DNA of 64,000 nucleotides from Amycolatopsis aidingensis (GTDB taxonomy: Bacteria > Actinomycetota > Actinomycetes > Mycobacteriales > Pseudonocardiaceae): positions 2,826,001 to 2,890,000 of the forward strand of contig NZ_CP076538.1 of the NCBI RefSeq assembly GCF_018885265.1, read 5' to 3'. Made by a program: the position numbers and the translations under genes. Within the stretch, counting starts at the first letter, position 1, and each line of letters starts with the position of its first letter. This document shows, in pieces, positions 17,665 to 26,694 of this stretch. The notes beneath the pieces are model-generated. The model did no database searches and was not told where the DNA came from. It saw only the letters and a program-made list of their open reading frames with translations.

Positions 17665-18833
17665 TGCGCGGTCGCCGTCTGCCCGCGCTGCTGGCGGTAC
17701 TGCTGGTGGCGGGCTGCACCGCGGGGGTTCGGGACCTGCCGCTGCCGGGGGGAGCCGACCTCGGCGAGCGTCCCTACCGGGTCACGCTGCGGTTCGCCGA
17801 TGTGGCCGATCTGGTCCCGCAGGCGGCGGTACGGGTCGGGGACGTCCCGGTGGGCAGGGTGGAGGAGATCTCCCTCGCGGCGGACAACCGGACGGTGCAC
17901 GTGGCCGTCTCGGTGCGCGGTTCGGTGGTGCTGCCTGCCAATGCCACCGGCAGGCTGCGGCAGTCCAGCCTGCTGGGGGAGAAATTCGTCGAGCTGGCCG
18001 CTCCCAGGGACCCCGCCGCGGCGCGGCTCGCCGACGGGGACGTGATCGGCCTGGAGCGCACCACCCGGGGCACCGAGGTGGAGGAGGTGCTCGGGGCGAT
18101 CTCGCTGCTGCTGAACGGCGGCGGGCTGCAACAGGTACGCACGATCACCACCGAGCTGAACGCCGCGCTGTCCGGCAACACCGGCCATATCCGTTCCCTG
18201 CTGGCCAACATCGAACGACTTGTGTCCACTCTGGACGATCAGCGGGGTGACATCGCGCGGGCGCTGGAAGGAGTGGACCGGCTGGCAGGCACCCTCGCCG
18301 CGCAGCGGGACACCATCGCCGGTGCGCTGGACGACCTCACCCCCGGGCTGCGCGTGCTCACCGAGCAGCGGGACCAGCTCGTCGGCATGCTGCGCGCGGT
18401 GGACCGGCTCGCGGAGGTCGCGGTGGACACCATCGGCCGGAGCCAGGCCGACCTGATCGCCGACCTGGAGGCGCTGGCTCCCACCCTGGACAAGCTCGCC
18501 GAGGCCGGCACCGCGCTGCCGAGGGCACTGGAACTGCTGCTCACCTTCCCGCTCCCGGACGAGGGTCTGGACATCGTGCGTGGCGACTACGCCAACGCGC
18601 GGATCAAGGCCGACCTCCGGCTGGACAAGCTGATCGCCAACCTGGAGTCGGCGCAGCCGGTGGTACCGCTGCCCGGCAACAGCCCCACCCCGGACCCCGG
18701 CGGCGGCATGCCCGCACCGGCCCCGCCACTGCCGCTGCCGCGGGCGGGCCAGGCCCCTGCGCCGCAGGAGGCGCGGCCCACCGAACCGGACCTGCTCGGC
18801 GGGCTGCTCGGCACCCTGCTGGGAGGCCGCTGA
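17664..18833 (+). CDS. mceE: MCE-family lipoprotein E
   Basis: 389 residues. The N-terminus is a lipoprotein signal, MRGRRLPALLAVLLVAGC, with lipobox LVAGC; the Cys should be diacylated and tether the protein to the outer face of the membrane. An MCE domain follows (QAAVRVGDVPVGRVEEI; GRLRQSSLLGEKFVELA), then helices and a Pro-rich tail. The start is ambiguous: a GTG three bases earlier overlaps the mceD stop and would only add one residue. Lipidation of the fifth Mce protein is the family norm. Confidence 0.92.
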   Translation: MRGRRLPALLAVLLVAGCTAGVRDLPLPGGADLGERPYRVTLRFADVADLVPQAAVRVGDVPVGRVEEISLAADNRTVHVAVSVRGSVVLPANATGRLRQSSLLGEKFVELAAPRDPAAARLADGDVIGLERTTRGTEVEEVLGAISLLLNGGGLQQVRTITTELNAALSGNTGHIRSLLANIERLVSTLDDQRGDIARALEGVDRLAGTLAAQRDTIAGALDDLTPGLRVLTEQRDQLVGMLRAVDRLAEVAVDTIGRSQADLIADLEALAPTLDKLAEAGTALPRALELLLTFPLPDEGLDIVRGDYANARIKADLRLDKLIANLESAQPVVPLPGNSPTPDPGGGMPAPAPPLPLPRAGQAPAPQEARPTEPDLLGGLLGTLLGGR

Positions 18834-20068
18834 TGCCGCGCCCCATCCGTGCCCGGATCGCGTTGTTCCTGGTGATCGCGGTAGGCGGGGTCGGGTACGC
18901 GGGCTGGCATTACGCCGGGCTGGACCGGCTGTTCGGCGCCAGCGGCTACCTGGTGACCGTGGAACTGCCGCGTGGCGGCGGGATCTTCCCCGGCGCGGAG
19001 GTCACCTACCGGGGGGTCGGCGTGGGCAGGGTGAACGAGCTGCGGCTGACCGCGGACGCGGTGGAGGCCGTGCTGGACATCGACCCCGCCGCCGCTCGGA
19101 TCCCCGCATCGGCCACCGCCGTGGTGACCAACCGCTCGGCGATCGGGGAGCAGTACCTCGACCTGCGCCCGGACACCGCGGCCGGGCCGTACCTGGCCGA
19201 GGGGTCCCGGATCGGCGCGGCGGACACCGTGCTGCCGCCGTCCCCGGACCAACTGCTGGCCAGCGCCGACGCCCTGCTGCGCAGCGTGCCGGTGGACTCG
19301 CTGCGGACCGTGCTCGGTGAGCTGGACACCGCGCTGTCCGGGGCGGGGCCGCAACTGCGGCGGATCCTGGACGCCACCGGATCGCTGCTGCCCGAGGCCG
19401 TGCGGCACCTGCCGCAGACCACCGGGCTGCTCGCCGACGGCCGGGTGGTGCTGGACACCCAGCGCGACCTCGCCGAGCCGATCGCCAGCTTCGGTGCCGA
19501 CCTGCGGGCGTTGTCGCGGCAGCTAAGGGAGTCCGATCCGGATATCCGCGAGCTGATCAACGCCGGGCCGCGGGTGGCGCGGCAGGTCCGCTCGGTGCTG
19601 GCCGAGTCCGGCTCCGACTTCTCCGTGCTGCTGGCCAACCTGCTCACCACCGCCATGGTGTACGAGACCAGAGTGGACGGTCTCGAGCAGGCCATGGTGG
19701 CCTACGCCTACCTCCCGGTGATCGGGAACGCGCTGTTTCCAGGGGACGGAACCGCGCATCTCGGGCTGGTGCTCACCGTCTTCGACCCGCCGTCCTGCAC
19801 GAAGGGATACGAGGGCACCCGGCAGCGGCCCGGCTCGGCCACCACCGAGGTACCGCCGAACTCCGACGCCTACTGCGCCGAGCCACCGGGCAGCCCGATC
19901 GGGGTGCGGGGTTCGCAGAACGCCCCGTACGGCGGCGCGCCGCGCCCGGCCACGGCGCCGCCCGCCAGCGAGCCGGGCACGGCGCGCCCGGACATCCCCG
20001 GCCCGCTCGGCGCGCCCGGCGGGGCGGGCTTCGCCGGCCTCGGCGCCCTGCTCGGGGTGGCCGGCTGA
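18833..20068 (+). CDS. mceF: MCE-family protein F
   Basis: 411 residues, sixth and last Mce protein, joined by TGATG to mceE. It has an N-terminal anchor (ARIALFLVIAVGGVGYAG), an MCE domain (IFPGAEVTYRGVGVGRVNEL; VVTNRSAIGEQYLDL), a helical stalk, and a disordered Pro/Ala/Gly-rich C-terminus from about 330. No mce-associated (Mas) genes and no MceG ATPase follow, so the ATPase must be encoded elsewhere. A TetR gene is next. Confidence 0.92.
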   Translation: MPRPIRARIALFLVIAVGGVGYAGWHYAGLDRLFGASGYLVTVELPRGGGIFPGAEVTYRGVGVGRVNELRLTADAVEAVLDIDPAAARIPASATAVVTNRSAIGEQYLDLRPDTAAGPYLAEGSRIGAADTVLPPSPDQLLASADALLRSVPVDSLRTVLGELDTALSGAGPQLRRILDATGSLLPEAVRHLPQTTGLLADGRVVLDTQRDLAEPIASFGADLRALSRQLRESDPDIRELINAGPRVARQVRSVLAESGSDFSVLLANLLTTAMVYETRVDGLEQAMVAYAYLPVIGNALFPGDGTAHLGLVLTVFDPPSCTKGYEGTRQRPGSATTEVPPNSDAYCAEPPGSPIGVRGSQNAPYGGAPRPATAPPASEPGTARPDIPGPLGAPGGAGFAGLGALLGVAG

Positions 20069-20112
20069 TGGCCAGGACCGGTCCGCCCGCGTCACGACAT
20101 AGAGTGAAAGGC

Positions 20113-20787
20113 ATGTCTGTGGCCCGAAGCGGATCGAACGGTGAGCGCGCCGGGCGCTCCGGCCGTACCCAGGAGGAGCGCAGTGCGGCGATGCGCCAGC
20201 GGTTGCTGGACGCCACCATCGACTGCCTGGTCGAGTACGGCTACTCCGGTACCACCACCACGAAGGTGGCCGATCGCGCCGGCGTGACCCGCGGCGCCCA
20301 GGTGCATCACTTTCCCACCAAGACCGACCTGGTGGTGTCCGCGATCAGGCATCTCGCCGCCAAGCGCACCGAGCTGGCCTTCGGCGAGCTGGAACGGCTG
20401 CGATCCTCGGCCGATCCGGTCGGGGACGCGCTGGACCTGCTGTGGGAGATGCACCAGGGACCGGTGTTCTCCGCGACCGTGGAGCTGTGGGTGGCCGCCA
20501 GGACCGACCCGGAGCTGCGCAGGCACATGTCCGTGGTGGAACCGATCGCCACCAGCAGCCTGGTCGAGTTCGGCAAGGCGCTGCTACCCGACCACGCGGA
20601 GCATCCGGAGTTCCTGCACGCCGTGTACACCGCCATGGACGTGGTGCGCGGCATCCTGATCGCGAGCTGGGCGACCAGGGACCAGGCCGAGCTGGACGCC
20701 CGCTGGGCCCGCGCCAGCAAGCACCTGCGCATCCTCTTCGATGCCCTCATGTCCCGGGCCGGCCACGCCAACCCCCGCCCCGGCTGA
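20113..20787 (+). CDS. TetR-family regulator downstream of mce operon
   Basis: 224 residues. The TetR HTH lies at about 30-75 (LLDATIDCLVEYGYSGTTTT, then VADRAGVTRGAQVHHFPTKTDLV). A ligand-binding helical domain follows. The ATG shown has GAAAGG upstream; an earlier in-frame ATG overlaps the mceF stop (TGATG) and is possible. Proximity to the mce operon suggests it senses an imported lipid or acyl-CoA and controls this operon, but no operator copy was identified, so that is inference. It converges on the response-regulator gene with only 3 bp between stops. Confidence 0.87.
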   Translation: MSVARSGSNGERAGRSGRTQEERSAAMRQRLLDATIDCLVEYGYSGTTTTKVADRAGVTRGAQVHHFPTKTDLVVSAIRHLAAKRTELAFGELERLRSSADPVGDALDLLWEMHQGPVFSATVELWVAARTDPELRRHMSVVEPIATSSLVEFGKALLPDHAEHPEFLHAVYTAMDVVRGILIASWATRDQAELDARWARASKHLRILFDALMSRAGHANPRPG

Positions 20788-20790
20788 TGG

Positions 20791-21441
20791 TCAGGGGGCC
20801 GCGAGGCCTGCCTCGTGGGCCAGCAGGCCGGCCTGGGTGCGGTTCGCGCAGTCCAGCTTCACCAGCATCCGGGACACGTAGCTCTTCACCGTGGCCTCGG
20901 AAAGGTGCAGCCGGGCGGCGATGTCCGCATTGGACATTCCGTGGCCGAGGCAGGCCAGCACCTCCCGCTCCCGCTCGGTGAGCGCGCTGGTGCGCCGCCG
21001 GGCGAGCTCGCTGCGCTGGCGGCCGTCCGCGGAGGCGGCGACCAGCCTGCGGGCCGCCTCGGGGGACAGCACGGTGTGCCCGTCGGCCGCCACCCGGATC
21101 AGGCTGATCAGGTCGGCGGGCGGGGTGCTCTTTACCAGGAAACCGGCCGCGCCCGCGCGCAACGCACGCAGCACGTAGGCGTCCGCGTCGAAGGTGGTCA
21201 GCGCCACCACCGCGGGCGGGCTCGGCAGGGTGCCGATCCGCTCGGTCGCGGCCAGCCCGTCCACCCCGGGCATCCGCAGGTCCATCAGCACGACCTGGGG
21301 CCGGTACCGCACGACGACCTCGACCGCCTCGGCCCCGTCGGCGGCCTCGGCCACCACCTCGATGTCCTCGGCGGTGGACAGGATGGTGCGCAGATGCGCG
21401 CACACCATCGGCTCGTCATCGACCACGATCACCCGGATCAT
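20791..21441 (-). CDS. NarL/LuxR-family response regulator
   Basis: 216 residues. The receiver domain spans 1-120: acidic pair DDE near residue 8, phospho-acceptor Asp in VVLMDLRMPG, Thr in VVALTTFD and Lys in FLVKST. The LuxR HTH follows at about 150-210 (LTEREREVLACLGHGMSNAD; EATVKSYVSRMLVKL). Start ATG is placed at MIRVIVVDDEP; the frame is open for 16 codons more upstream but inside the kinase gene. It overlaps the kinase by 26 bp, so the two are translated together. Confidence 0.93.
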   Translation of the reverse strand: MIRVIVVDDEPMVCAHLRTILSTAEDIEVVAEAADGAEAVEVVVRYRPQVVLMDLRMPGVDGLAATERIGTLPSPPAVVALTTFDADAYVLRALRAGAAGFLVKSTPPADLISLIRVAADGHTVLSPEAARRLVAASADGRQRSELARRRTSALTEREREVLACLGHGMSNADIAARLHLSEATVKSYVSRMLVKLDCANRTQAGLLAHEAGLAAP

Positions 21442-22642
21442 CCTGGTCCTTGCTCTCCGCCGTAGGCACGTACGCGGGCAGTATCGCATCGAGCCGGTAA
21501 CCGCCGGTCCCGGCCACCGGTGCCGCGGTCAGCGATCCGCCGATCAGCTCCACCCGTTGCCGCAGGCCGGTAAGGCCGGTACCGGAGCCACGCCCGGCCA
21601 GCGCCGGGTCGGGCGGCCGCCGCGAGGCGGTGTTGGTCACCTCGATCCGCAGGCCCTGCGTCCCGTACCGCAGCCCCACCCGTACCCCGGCGCCCGGCGC
21701 GTGCTTGCGCACGTTGGTCAGCGCCTCCTGCACCACCCGGTAGGCGGTGCGGGCCACCGTGGGGGACAGCGCACCGGGATCCCCCTCCGTCACCAGGTCC
21801 ACCGGGACACCCACGGCCCTGGACTCGGCCACCAGCACGGCCGGATCGATCGTGCCGGTCGCGGGGCCGGGGTCCCTGCTGCCCTGCCCCGGCTCGGCGC
21901 CGCCCTCCCGCAGCACGCCCACCAGGTCCCGCAGTTCGTCCAGCGCCTGGGTGCCGGCCAGCCGGATCTCCTCCGCCGCCGTGCGCACCGAGTCCTCGGG
22001 GGTGGTCACCCCGAGCGCGCCCGCGTGCAGCACGATCAGGCTGAGCCGGTGGGTCACCACATCGTGCATCTCCGCGGCCAGCCTGCGCCGCTCCTCTGCC
22101 CGCGCCCGCTCGGCCAGCAGGTGCTGCTCGCGCTCGGCCCGTTCGGCCCGGTCCCGTAGCGAGCGCACCAGCTGCTTGCGCGCGTCCAGGTACAGCACGA
22201 TCGCCAGCGGCAGGGCGGTGTTGAGCAGCCCGGCGGGGGTGACCTCCCAGCTCGGCGCCCACGGGCGGGAGCCGAGCACCAGCAGCACCCCGGTCAGCAC
22301 CATGGCCCGCCGCCGGTCCAGCAGCAGACCCAGGTTCGCCACGATCGCCGGGGTGGCCGTTGGCATACCGGGCAGGGTGAGCGGCTGGTCCGGCACCAGC
22401 AGCCCGGGGGAGAACAGGTCGGAGCCGAGCATCGCCAGCGCCCCCGCGGTGGCGAACAGCGCCACCCCGGCCGGGTACCGCGCGAGCAGGCACAGCGAGG
22501 CGTCCACCGCCAGGTTGAGCACCAGGTGCGCGGCCGGGCCCGCCCAGCCGGTGGTCTGCGGGCCGACCAGGTACAGCACGACGTCGAACCCGGCGAAGGC
22601 GAGCGCTACGACGATCAGCACGCGGGTGGTCGGACGCTTCAC
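21416..22642 (-). CDS. Histidine kinase, HisKA_3 (NarX/DesK-type)
   Basis: 408 residues from GTG (VKRPTTRVLIVV). Five or six hydrophobic segments occupy residues 1-150 with no large extracellular loop, typical of intramembrane-sensing kinases. The dimerisation/phosphorylation region follows (AEMHDVVTHRLSLIVLHAG, phospho-His in MHDVVTH), then an HATPase_c domain (VVQEALTNVRKHAPG N-box; GRGSGTGLTGLRQRV G-box). Its partner is the overlapping response regulator. The divergent ABC exporter genes 137 bp away are the likely targets, a common arrangement for drug or cell-envelope stress responses. Confidence 0.92.
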   Translation of the reverse strand: MKRPTTRVLIVVALAFAGFDVVLYLVGPQTTGWAGPAAHLVLNLAVDASLCLLARYPAGVALFATAGALAMLGSDLFSPGLLVPDQPLTLPGMPTATPAIVANLGLLLDRRRAMVLTGVLLVLGSRPWAPSWEVTPAGLLNTALPLAIVLYLDARKQLVRSLRDRAERAEREQHLLAERARAEERRRLAAEMHDVVTHRLSLIVLHAGALGVTTPEDSVRTAAEEIRLAGTQALDELRDLVGVLREGGAEPGQGSRDPGPATGTIDPAVLVAESRAVGVPVDLVTEGDPGALSPTVARTAYRVVQEALTNVRKHAPGAGVRVGLRYGTQGLRIEVTNTASRRPPDPALAGRGSGTGLTGLRQRVELIGGSLTAAPVAGTGGYRLDAILPAYVPTAESKDQDDPGDRGR

Positions 22643-22778
22643 GCCGCAACGGTAGCTCCGTGGCACCCCGCGGTGGCCGCGCACACCACCGACGACTGTC
22701 CGGGATCCACGAAAGTTGCACCCCACTGTCCACCTTGCGCGGTGGCGGCACCCGTGCCGGTGCGGTGCAATAGTCGAC

Positions 22779-23738
22779 GTGATCAAGGCAGATGAGTTGT
22801 CCAAGAGGTTCGGCGACACCCAGGCCGTGGACTCGTTGTCCTTCGAGGTGAAGCCCGGCGTGGTCACCGGCTTCCTCGGGCCCAACGGCGCGGGCAAGTC
22901 GACCACCATGCGGATGATCCTCGGGCTGGACCGGCCGACCGGCGGATCGGTCACCGTGCACGGAAAGTCCTACTCGGACCTTCCGGCGCCGATCCAGGAG
23001 GTCGGCTCGGTGCTGGACGCCAAGGCTATCCAGAGTGGACTGACCGCGCACGCGCACCTGAGCTGGATGGCCAAGGCGGGTGGGGTCCCACGACGCCGGG
23101 TGGACGAGGTACTGGAACTGGTCGGGCTGACCGCGGTCGCCGGCAAGCGCGCGGGCGGGTTCTCCCTCGGCATGTCGCAGCGGCTCGGCATCGCCGGTGC
23201 CCTGCTCGGCGACCCGCGGGTGTTGCTGTTCGACGAGCCGGTCAACGGACTGGACCCGGAGGGCATCCAGTGGGTGCGCACCCTGATGCAGGATCTGGCG
23301 CGGGAAGGCCGCACCGTGTTCGTCTCCAGCCACCTGATGAACGAGATGGAGGAGACGGCCGACCACGTGCTGGTGATCGGCCGCGGCACCCTGATCGCGG
23401 AGGCCAGCATCGGGGAGCTGACCCAGCGCAGCTCCCATGCACACGTACGGGTGGTGTCCCCGGACGCGACCCGGCTGAACGAGGTGCTGGCCCGCGAGGG
23501 CGGGGTGGTGCGCACCGGGGACGCAGGGGAACTGCTGGTGACCGAACTGGACTCCGCCCGCATCGGCGACCTCGCGCTGGAGCACCGGATCGGCGTACAC
23601 GAGCTGACCCCGGTCCGCGCCAGCCTGGAGGCCGCCTTCCTCGAACTCACCGCGGATGCCGCGCAGTTCAGCTCCACTGTGGACCCCAAGGCCGCGGCCG
23701 AGACCGCCCGCGCCCTCGCCGACGAAGGGAGCCGGTGA
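22779..23738 (+). CDS. ABC exporter ATP-binding subunit
   Basis: 319 residues from GTG (VIKADELSKRFG). Walker A is GPNGAGKST. The signature is FSLGMSQRLGIAGALLGDP. Walker B is VLLFDEPVNGLDPEG and the H-loop is VSSHLMNEME. The extra C-terminal domain after residue 220 is typical of NatA/CcmA-like drug-export ATPases. The gene is divergent from the kinase and 1 bp before the permease. The GTG has no strong Shine-Dalgarno sequence, so leaderless translation is possible. Confidence 0.92.
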   Translation: MIKADELSKRFGDTQAVDSLSFEVKPGVVTGFLGPNGAGKSTTMRMILGLDRPTGGSVTVHGKSYSDLPAPIQEVGSVLDAKAIQSGLTAHAHLSWMAKAGGVPRRRVDEVLELVGLTAVAGKRAGGFSLGMSQRLGIAGALLGDPRVLLFDEPVNGLDPEGIQWVRTLMQDLAREGRTVFVSSHLMNEMEETADHVLVIGRGTLIAEASIGELTQRSSHAHVRVVSPDATRLNEVLAREGGVVRTGDAGELLVTELDSARIGDLALEHRIGVHELTPVRASLEAAFLELTADAAQFSSTVDPKAAAETARALADEGSR

Positions 23739-23739
23739 C

Positions 23740-24582
23740 ATGACCGGAACCGAGACGGTTCGCCCGGCCGAGCGCAACCGCGCCGGGTACTCGACGCCCG
23801 GCCTGCCTGCCACGGTCGCCGCCGAGTGGACGAAACTGCGCGCGCTGCGCTCGACTTGGCTCACCCTGCTCATCGCGGCCGTGGCCGGAATCGGCTTCAG
23901 CGCCCTGCTGGCGCTGGCGATCGGCAGTAGCGCCGGGATGAGCGAGCAACAGCGTGCCGATATCGACCCGGCGGGCGGCGCGGTCGCCGGACTGACCTTC
24001 GCGGTGGTGCTGTTCATCGTGCTCGGCGTGAACGCGGCCGCCCCGGAGTTCAGCAGCCGGATGATCGGGGTGACGCTCACCGTGACCCCGCGGCGCGGCA
24101 GGCTGGTCGCCGCCAAGGGGATCGTCCTCGGGCTGCTCACCCTGGTCGCGGGCGCGCTCTGCGCGGTGCTGGCCTTCTTCGTCGGTGGGGCCGTGCTGTC
24201 CGGCCACGACGTCACCATGCCGGGGCTCGGCGACCCCGAGGTGCTCGGGGTGCTCGGCGGGTGGATCGCGCAGCTGGTGACCTTCGCCCTGCTCGGCCTG
24301 GCCGTGGCGATCCTGCTGCGCAGCGCGGCGGGCGCGATCGCGCTGCTGCTCGCGGTGCTGTTCCTGCCCGCGATGTTCGGCGCGATGCTGCCGGACTGGA
24401 TGTCCGAGGGCGTCATCCGGTTCCTGCCGGGCAGCATCGCGGAGAACCTGACCATGGCCGAGCCCGACCCGGACTCGCTGACCTACCTGCCGCCAGCGGT
24501 CGCCGGGCTGCTGCTCGCCGCCTGGGTGGTGCTGGCGCTGGCGGCGGCCCGGGGTGCGCTCTCCGCGCGGGACGCACGATGA
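23740..24582 (+). CDS. ABC-2 type exporter permease
   Basis: 280 residues with about six hydrophobic segments. The N-terminal AAEWTKLRALRSTWLTLLIA is the characteristic entry of bacterial ABC-2 permeases partnered with NatA-type ATPases. An amphipathic segment APEFSSRMIGVTLTVTPRRG follows TM2. It is transcribed with the ATPase at 1-bp spacing; both are probably controlled by the adjacent two-component system. The substrate is unknown. Confidence 0.88.
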   Translation: MTGTETVRPAERNRAGYSTPGLPATVAAEWTKLRALRSTWLTLLIAAVAGIGFSALLALAIGSSAGMSEQQRADIDPAGGAVAGLTFAVVLFIVLGVNAAAPEFSSRMIGVTLTVTPRRGRLVAAKGIVLGLLTLVAGALCAVLAFFVGGAVLSGHDVTMPGLGDPEVLGVLGGWIAQLVTFALLGLAVAILLRSAAGAIALLLAVLFLPAMFGAMLPDWMSEGVIRFLPGSIAENLTMAEPDPDSLTYLPPAVAGLLLAAWVVLALAAARGALSARDAR

Positions 24583-24678
24583 GCCGGTAGCGGTGGTCAC
24601 CGTCACGGGTGCGGCGCCAGCCGATCACATTACGATGTGGCGCGTCAGGAGCAGGTAGCCCGCGGGGGAGGAGCGCAC

Positions 24679-26168
24679 ATGCGCGAGGAACTCGCGACGC
24701 CCGCGACCGAGACCCCGGCGGCGCCGCCCCCGCTGGCCAGATGGCCGGTACTGGCCGTGGCCGGCGCGACCGGGCTGGTGCTGCTGGCCACCAGCGCCCG
24801 GATCGGCTACTTCGGCGACGAGCTGTACTTCCTGGCCTCGGGCCGGTACCACCTGGAGTGGGGCTACGCCGACCAGCCGTGGCTGCTGCCGGTACTGGCG
24901 CTGGCCATGGACACCCTGGCCCCCGGCTCGGTACTGGTGCTACGGCTGCCCGCGATGATCGTCACGGTGCTGGGCGTGCTGCTGACGGCGCTGATCGCCC
25001 GCGAGTTCGGCGGCGGCCGGAAGGCACAGCTGCTCGCCGCGGGTGCCTACGCGATCTCCTTCCAGCTGCTGGCCTCGGGGCACCTGCTTGCGACCTCCAC
25101 CATCGACCCCTTCCTGTGGACGTTGACCACCTGGCTGGTGGTGCGCTGGGTGCGCACCCGCGCCGACCGGCTGCTGCTGTGCGCGGGCCTCGCCACCGCG
25201 GTGGCCATGCAGGGCAAGTTCCTGATCGTGTTCTTCTGGCTGGCGCTCGGGGCCGTGGTGCTGCTGACCGGGCCGCGGGAGCTGCTGCGCCGCCCGGCGC
25301 TGTGGGCGGGGCCGCGGTCACCGTGCTGGCCACCGTGCCCACGCTGGTGTGGCAGGCCCGCAACGACTGGCCGTACCTGGACATGCAGGACGTGGTCGCC
25401 GAGCAGGTGAACCGGTTCATGGGCGGCCCGCTGGCCATCGTCCCGCTGGCCGTGGTGTTCGCCGGGCTGCTGGTCGGTGCCTTCCTGGTCTGCCACGGCC
25501 TGTGGCAGCTGCTGCGCTGGCCCGAGCTGGCCGGGTACCGCTTCCTTGGCTGGACCGTGCTGGCGGTGACGTCGATCTTCGTGCTGACGGTGGGGCGGTA
25601 CTACTACGTGGCCGGTCTGTACGGGCTGCTGTTCGCGGCCTCCGCGGTGCGGATCGAGCGGCACCGGCCCGCCCGGTGGTGGCGGTGGGTGCCGACCTGG
25701 CCGGTGTACGCGCTGTCCGCGGTGCTGGCCGTGGGACTGGCGCTGCCGGTGCGCCCGGTGTCCATGGTCACCACCACCGACTTCGTGGCCAGCGGCAGCC
25801 TCGGCTGGCCCCAGCTGGCCGACACCGTCGCCGTGGCGCAGCGGCGGCACCAGGGCGCCGTCGTGCTCACCCACACCTACTGGCAGGCCAGCGCGCTGGA
25901 GGTGCACGCCAGGCAGCGGCTGCCGGAGGTCTACAGTCCCGAGCGCGGCTACTGGTACACCGGCACCCCGCCCGCGGGCAGCGATCCGGTGCTGTACGTC
26001 GGCGCGGACCCGCAGTACCTCGGCCGGTTCTTCGAAGGCACGCAGCGGGTCGGCACGGTGCGGCTGGACGCGAAAGCGGACAATGTGAACCAAGGGGTGC
26101 CGGTCTGGCTCTGTCACGGGCCGAAGGCGCCATGGCCGCAGCTGTGGCAACGGATGCGGCGAATGTGA
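24679..26168 (+). pseudogene. GT39/ArnT-like membrane glycosyltransferase, single frameshift
   Basis: A polytopic glycosyltransferase that would use a polyprenyl-phosphate sugar donor. The N-terminal half reads from ATG (GGGGGAGGAG just upstream) with the catalytic acidic motif YFGDELYFLASG in the first outer loop and continues to ALWAG. The homologous reading then continues in another frame (AAVTVLATVPTLVWQARNDW) through about 285 more residues to the stop. A single missing G in the run 25308-25311 explains it: one more G restores ALWAG-AAVTVLA. Without it the first frame stops at 25410. About 496 residues if repaired. Either a sequencing error or recent inactivation. Confidence 0.8.
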
Positions 26169-26184
26169 ATCGCGGGGAGGAAAC

Positions 26185-26694
26185 GTGTCAGAGCCCGCCA
26201 CGGGGGTCCAGGTGCGGCTGCGCCCGCCACGCAACGAGCTCGACCGGCGGGTCATCGGCTGGTGGCGGGTACAGGAGCTGATCACCTACGGCGTGGTGGT
26301 CGCCATTCTCGTGGTGCTCGGGTTCGCCATCCAGGGGGCGCGGTTCTGGCTGCTGCTGGCGGCCGGGGTGGTCGCGGTTGCCGGGCTGCTGCTGGCGTTG
26401 CTGCTGCCGCTGTGGTGGTACCGGGTGCACCGCTGGGAGGTCACCGACAGCGCGGTCTACACCCGGACCGGGTTTTTCTGGCAGGAGTGGCGGGTCGCCC
26501 CGATGTCGCGGATCCAGACCGTGGACACCCAGCGCGGCCCGCTGGAGCAGCGGTTCGGGCTGTCCACGGTCACCGTCACCACCGCATCGGCCAAGGGCGC
26601 GGTGACCATCCAGGGACTGGACCGCGAGGTGGCGGCCGAGCTGGCCCAGCGGCTCACCGAGGTCACCCAGGCCACGCCGGGGGACGCGACCTAG
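26185..26694 (+). CDS. bPH2 (bacterial PH-like) membrane protein, YdbS-like
   Basis: 169 residues from GTG with GGGGAGG upstream. Two adjacent hydrophobic segments (about 34-52 and 57-78) are followed by a bPH2 domain: WEVTDSAVYTRTGFFWQEWR, then RIQTVDTQRGPLEQRFGLST. Such proteins are usually paired with a longer YdbT partner, which is not present here; the next ORF is instead an aminotransferase starting right after the stop. The cellular role is not known. Confidence 0.85.
   Translation: MSEPATGVQVRLRPPRNELDRRVIGWWRVQELITYGVVVAILVVLGFAIQGARFWLLLAAGVVAVAGLLLALLLPLWWYRVHRWEVTDSAVYTRTGFFWQEWRVAPMSRIQTVDTQRGPLEQRFGLSTVTVTTASAKGAVTIQGLDREVAAELAQRLTEVTQATPGDAT

Noticed and set aside
21438..24455. 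A 1005-codon antisense frame across the kinase and ABC genes
   Set aside because: It crosses a divergent promoter and only shadows real genes; no domain is visible.
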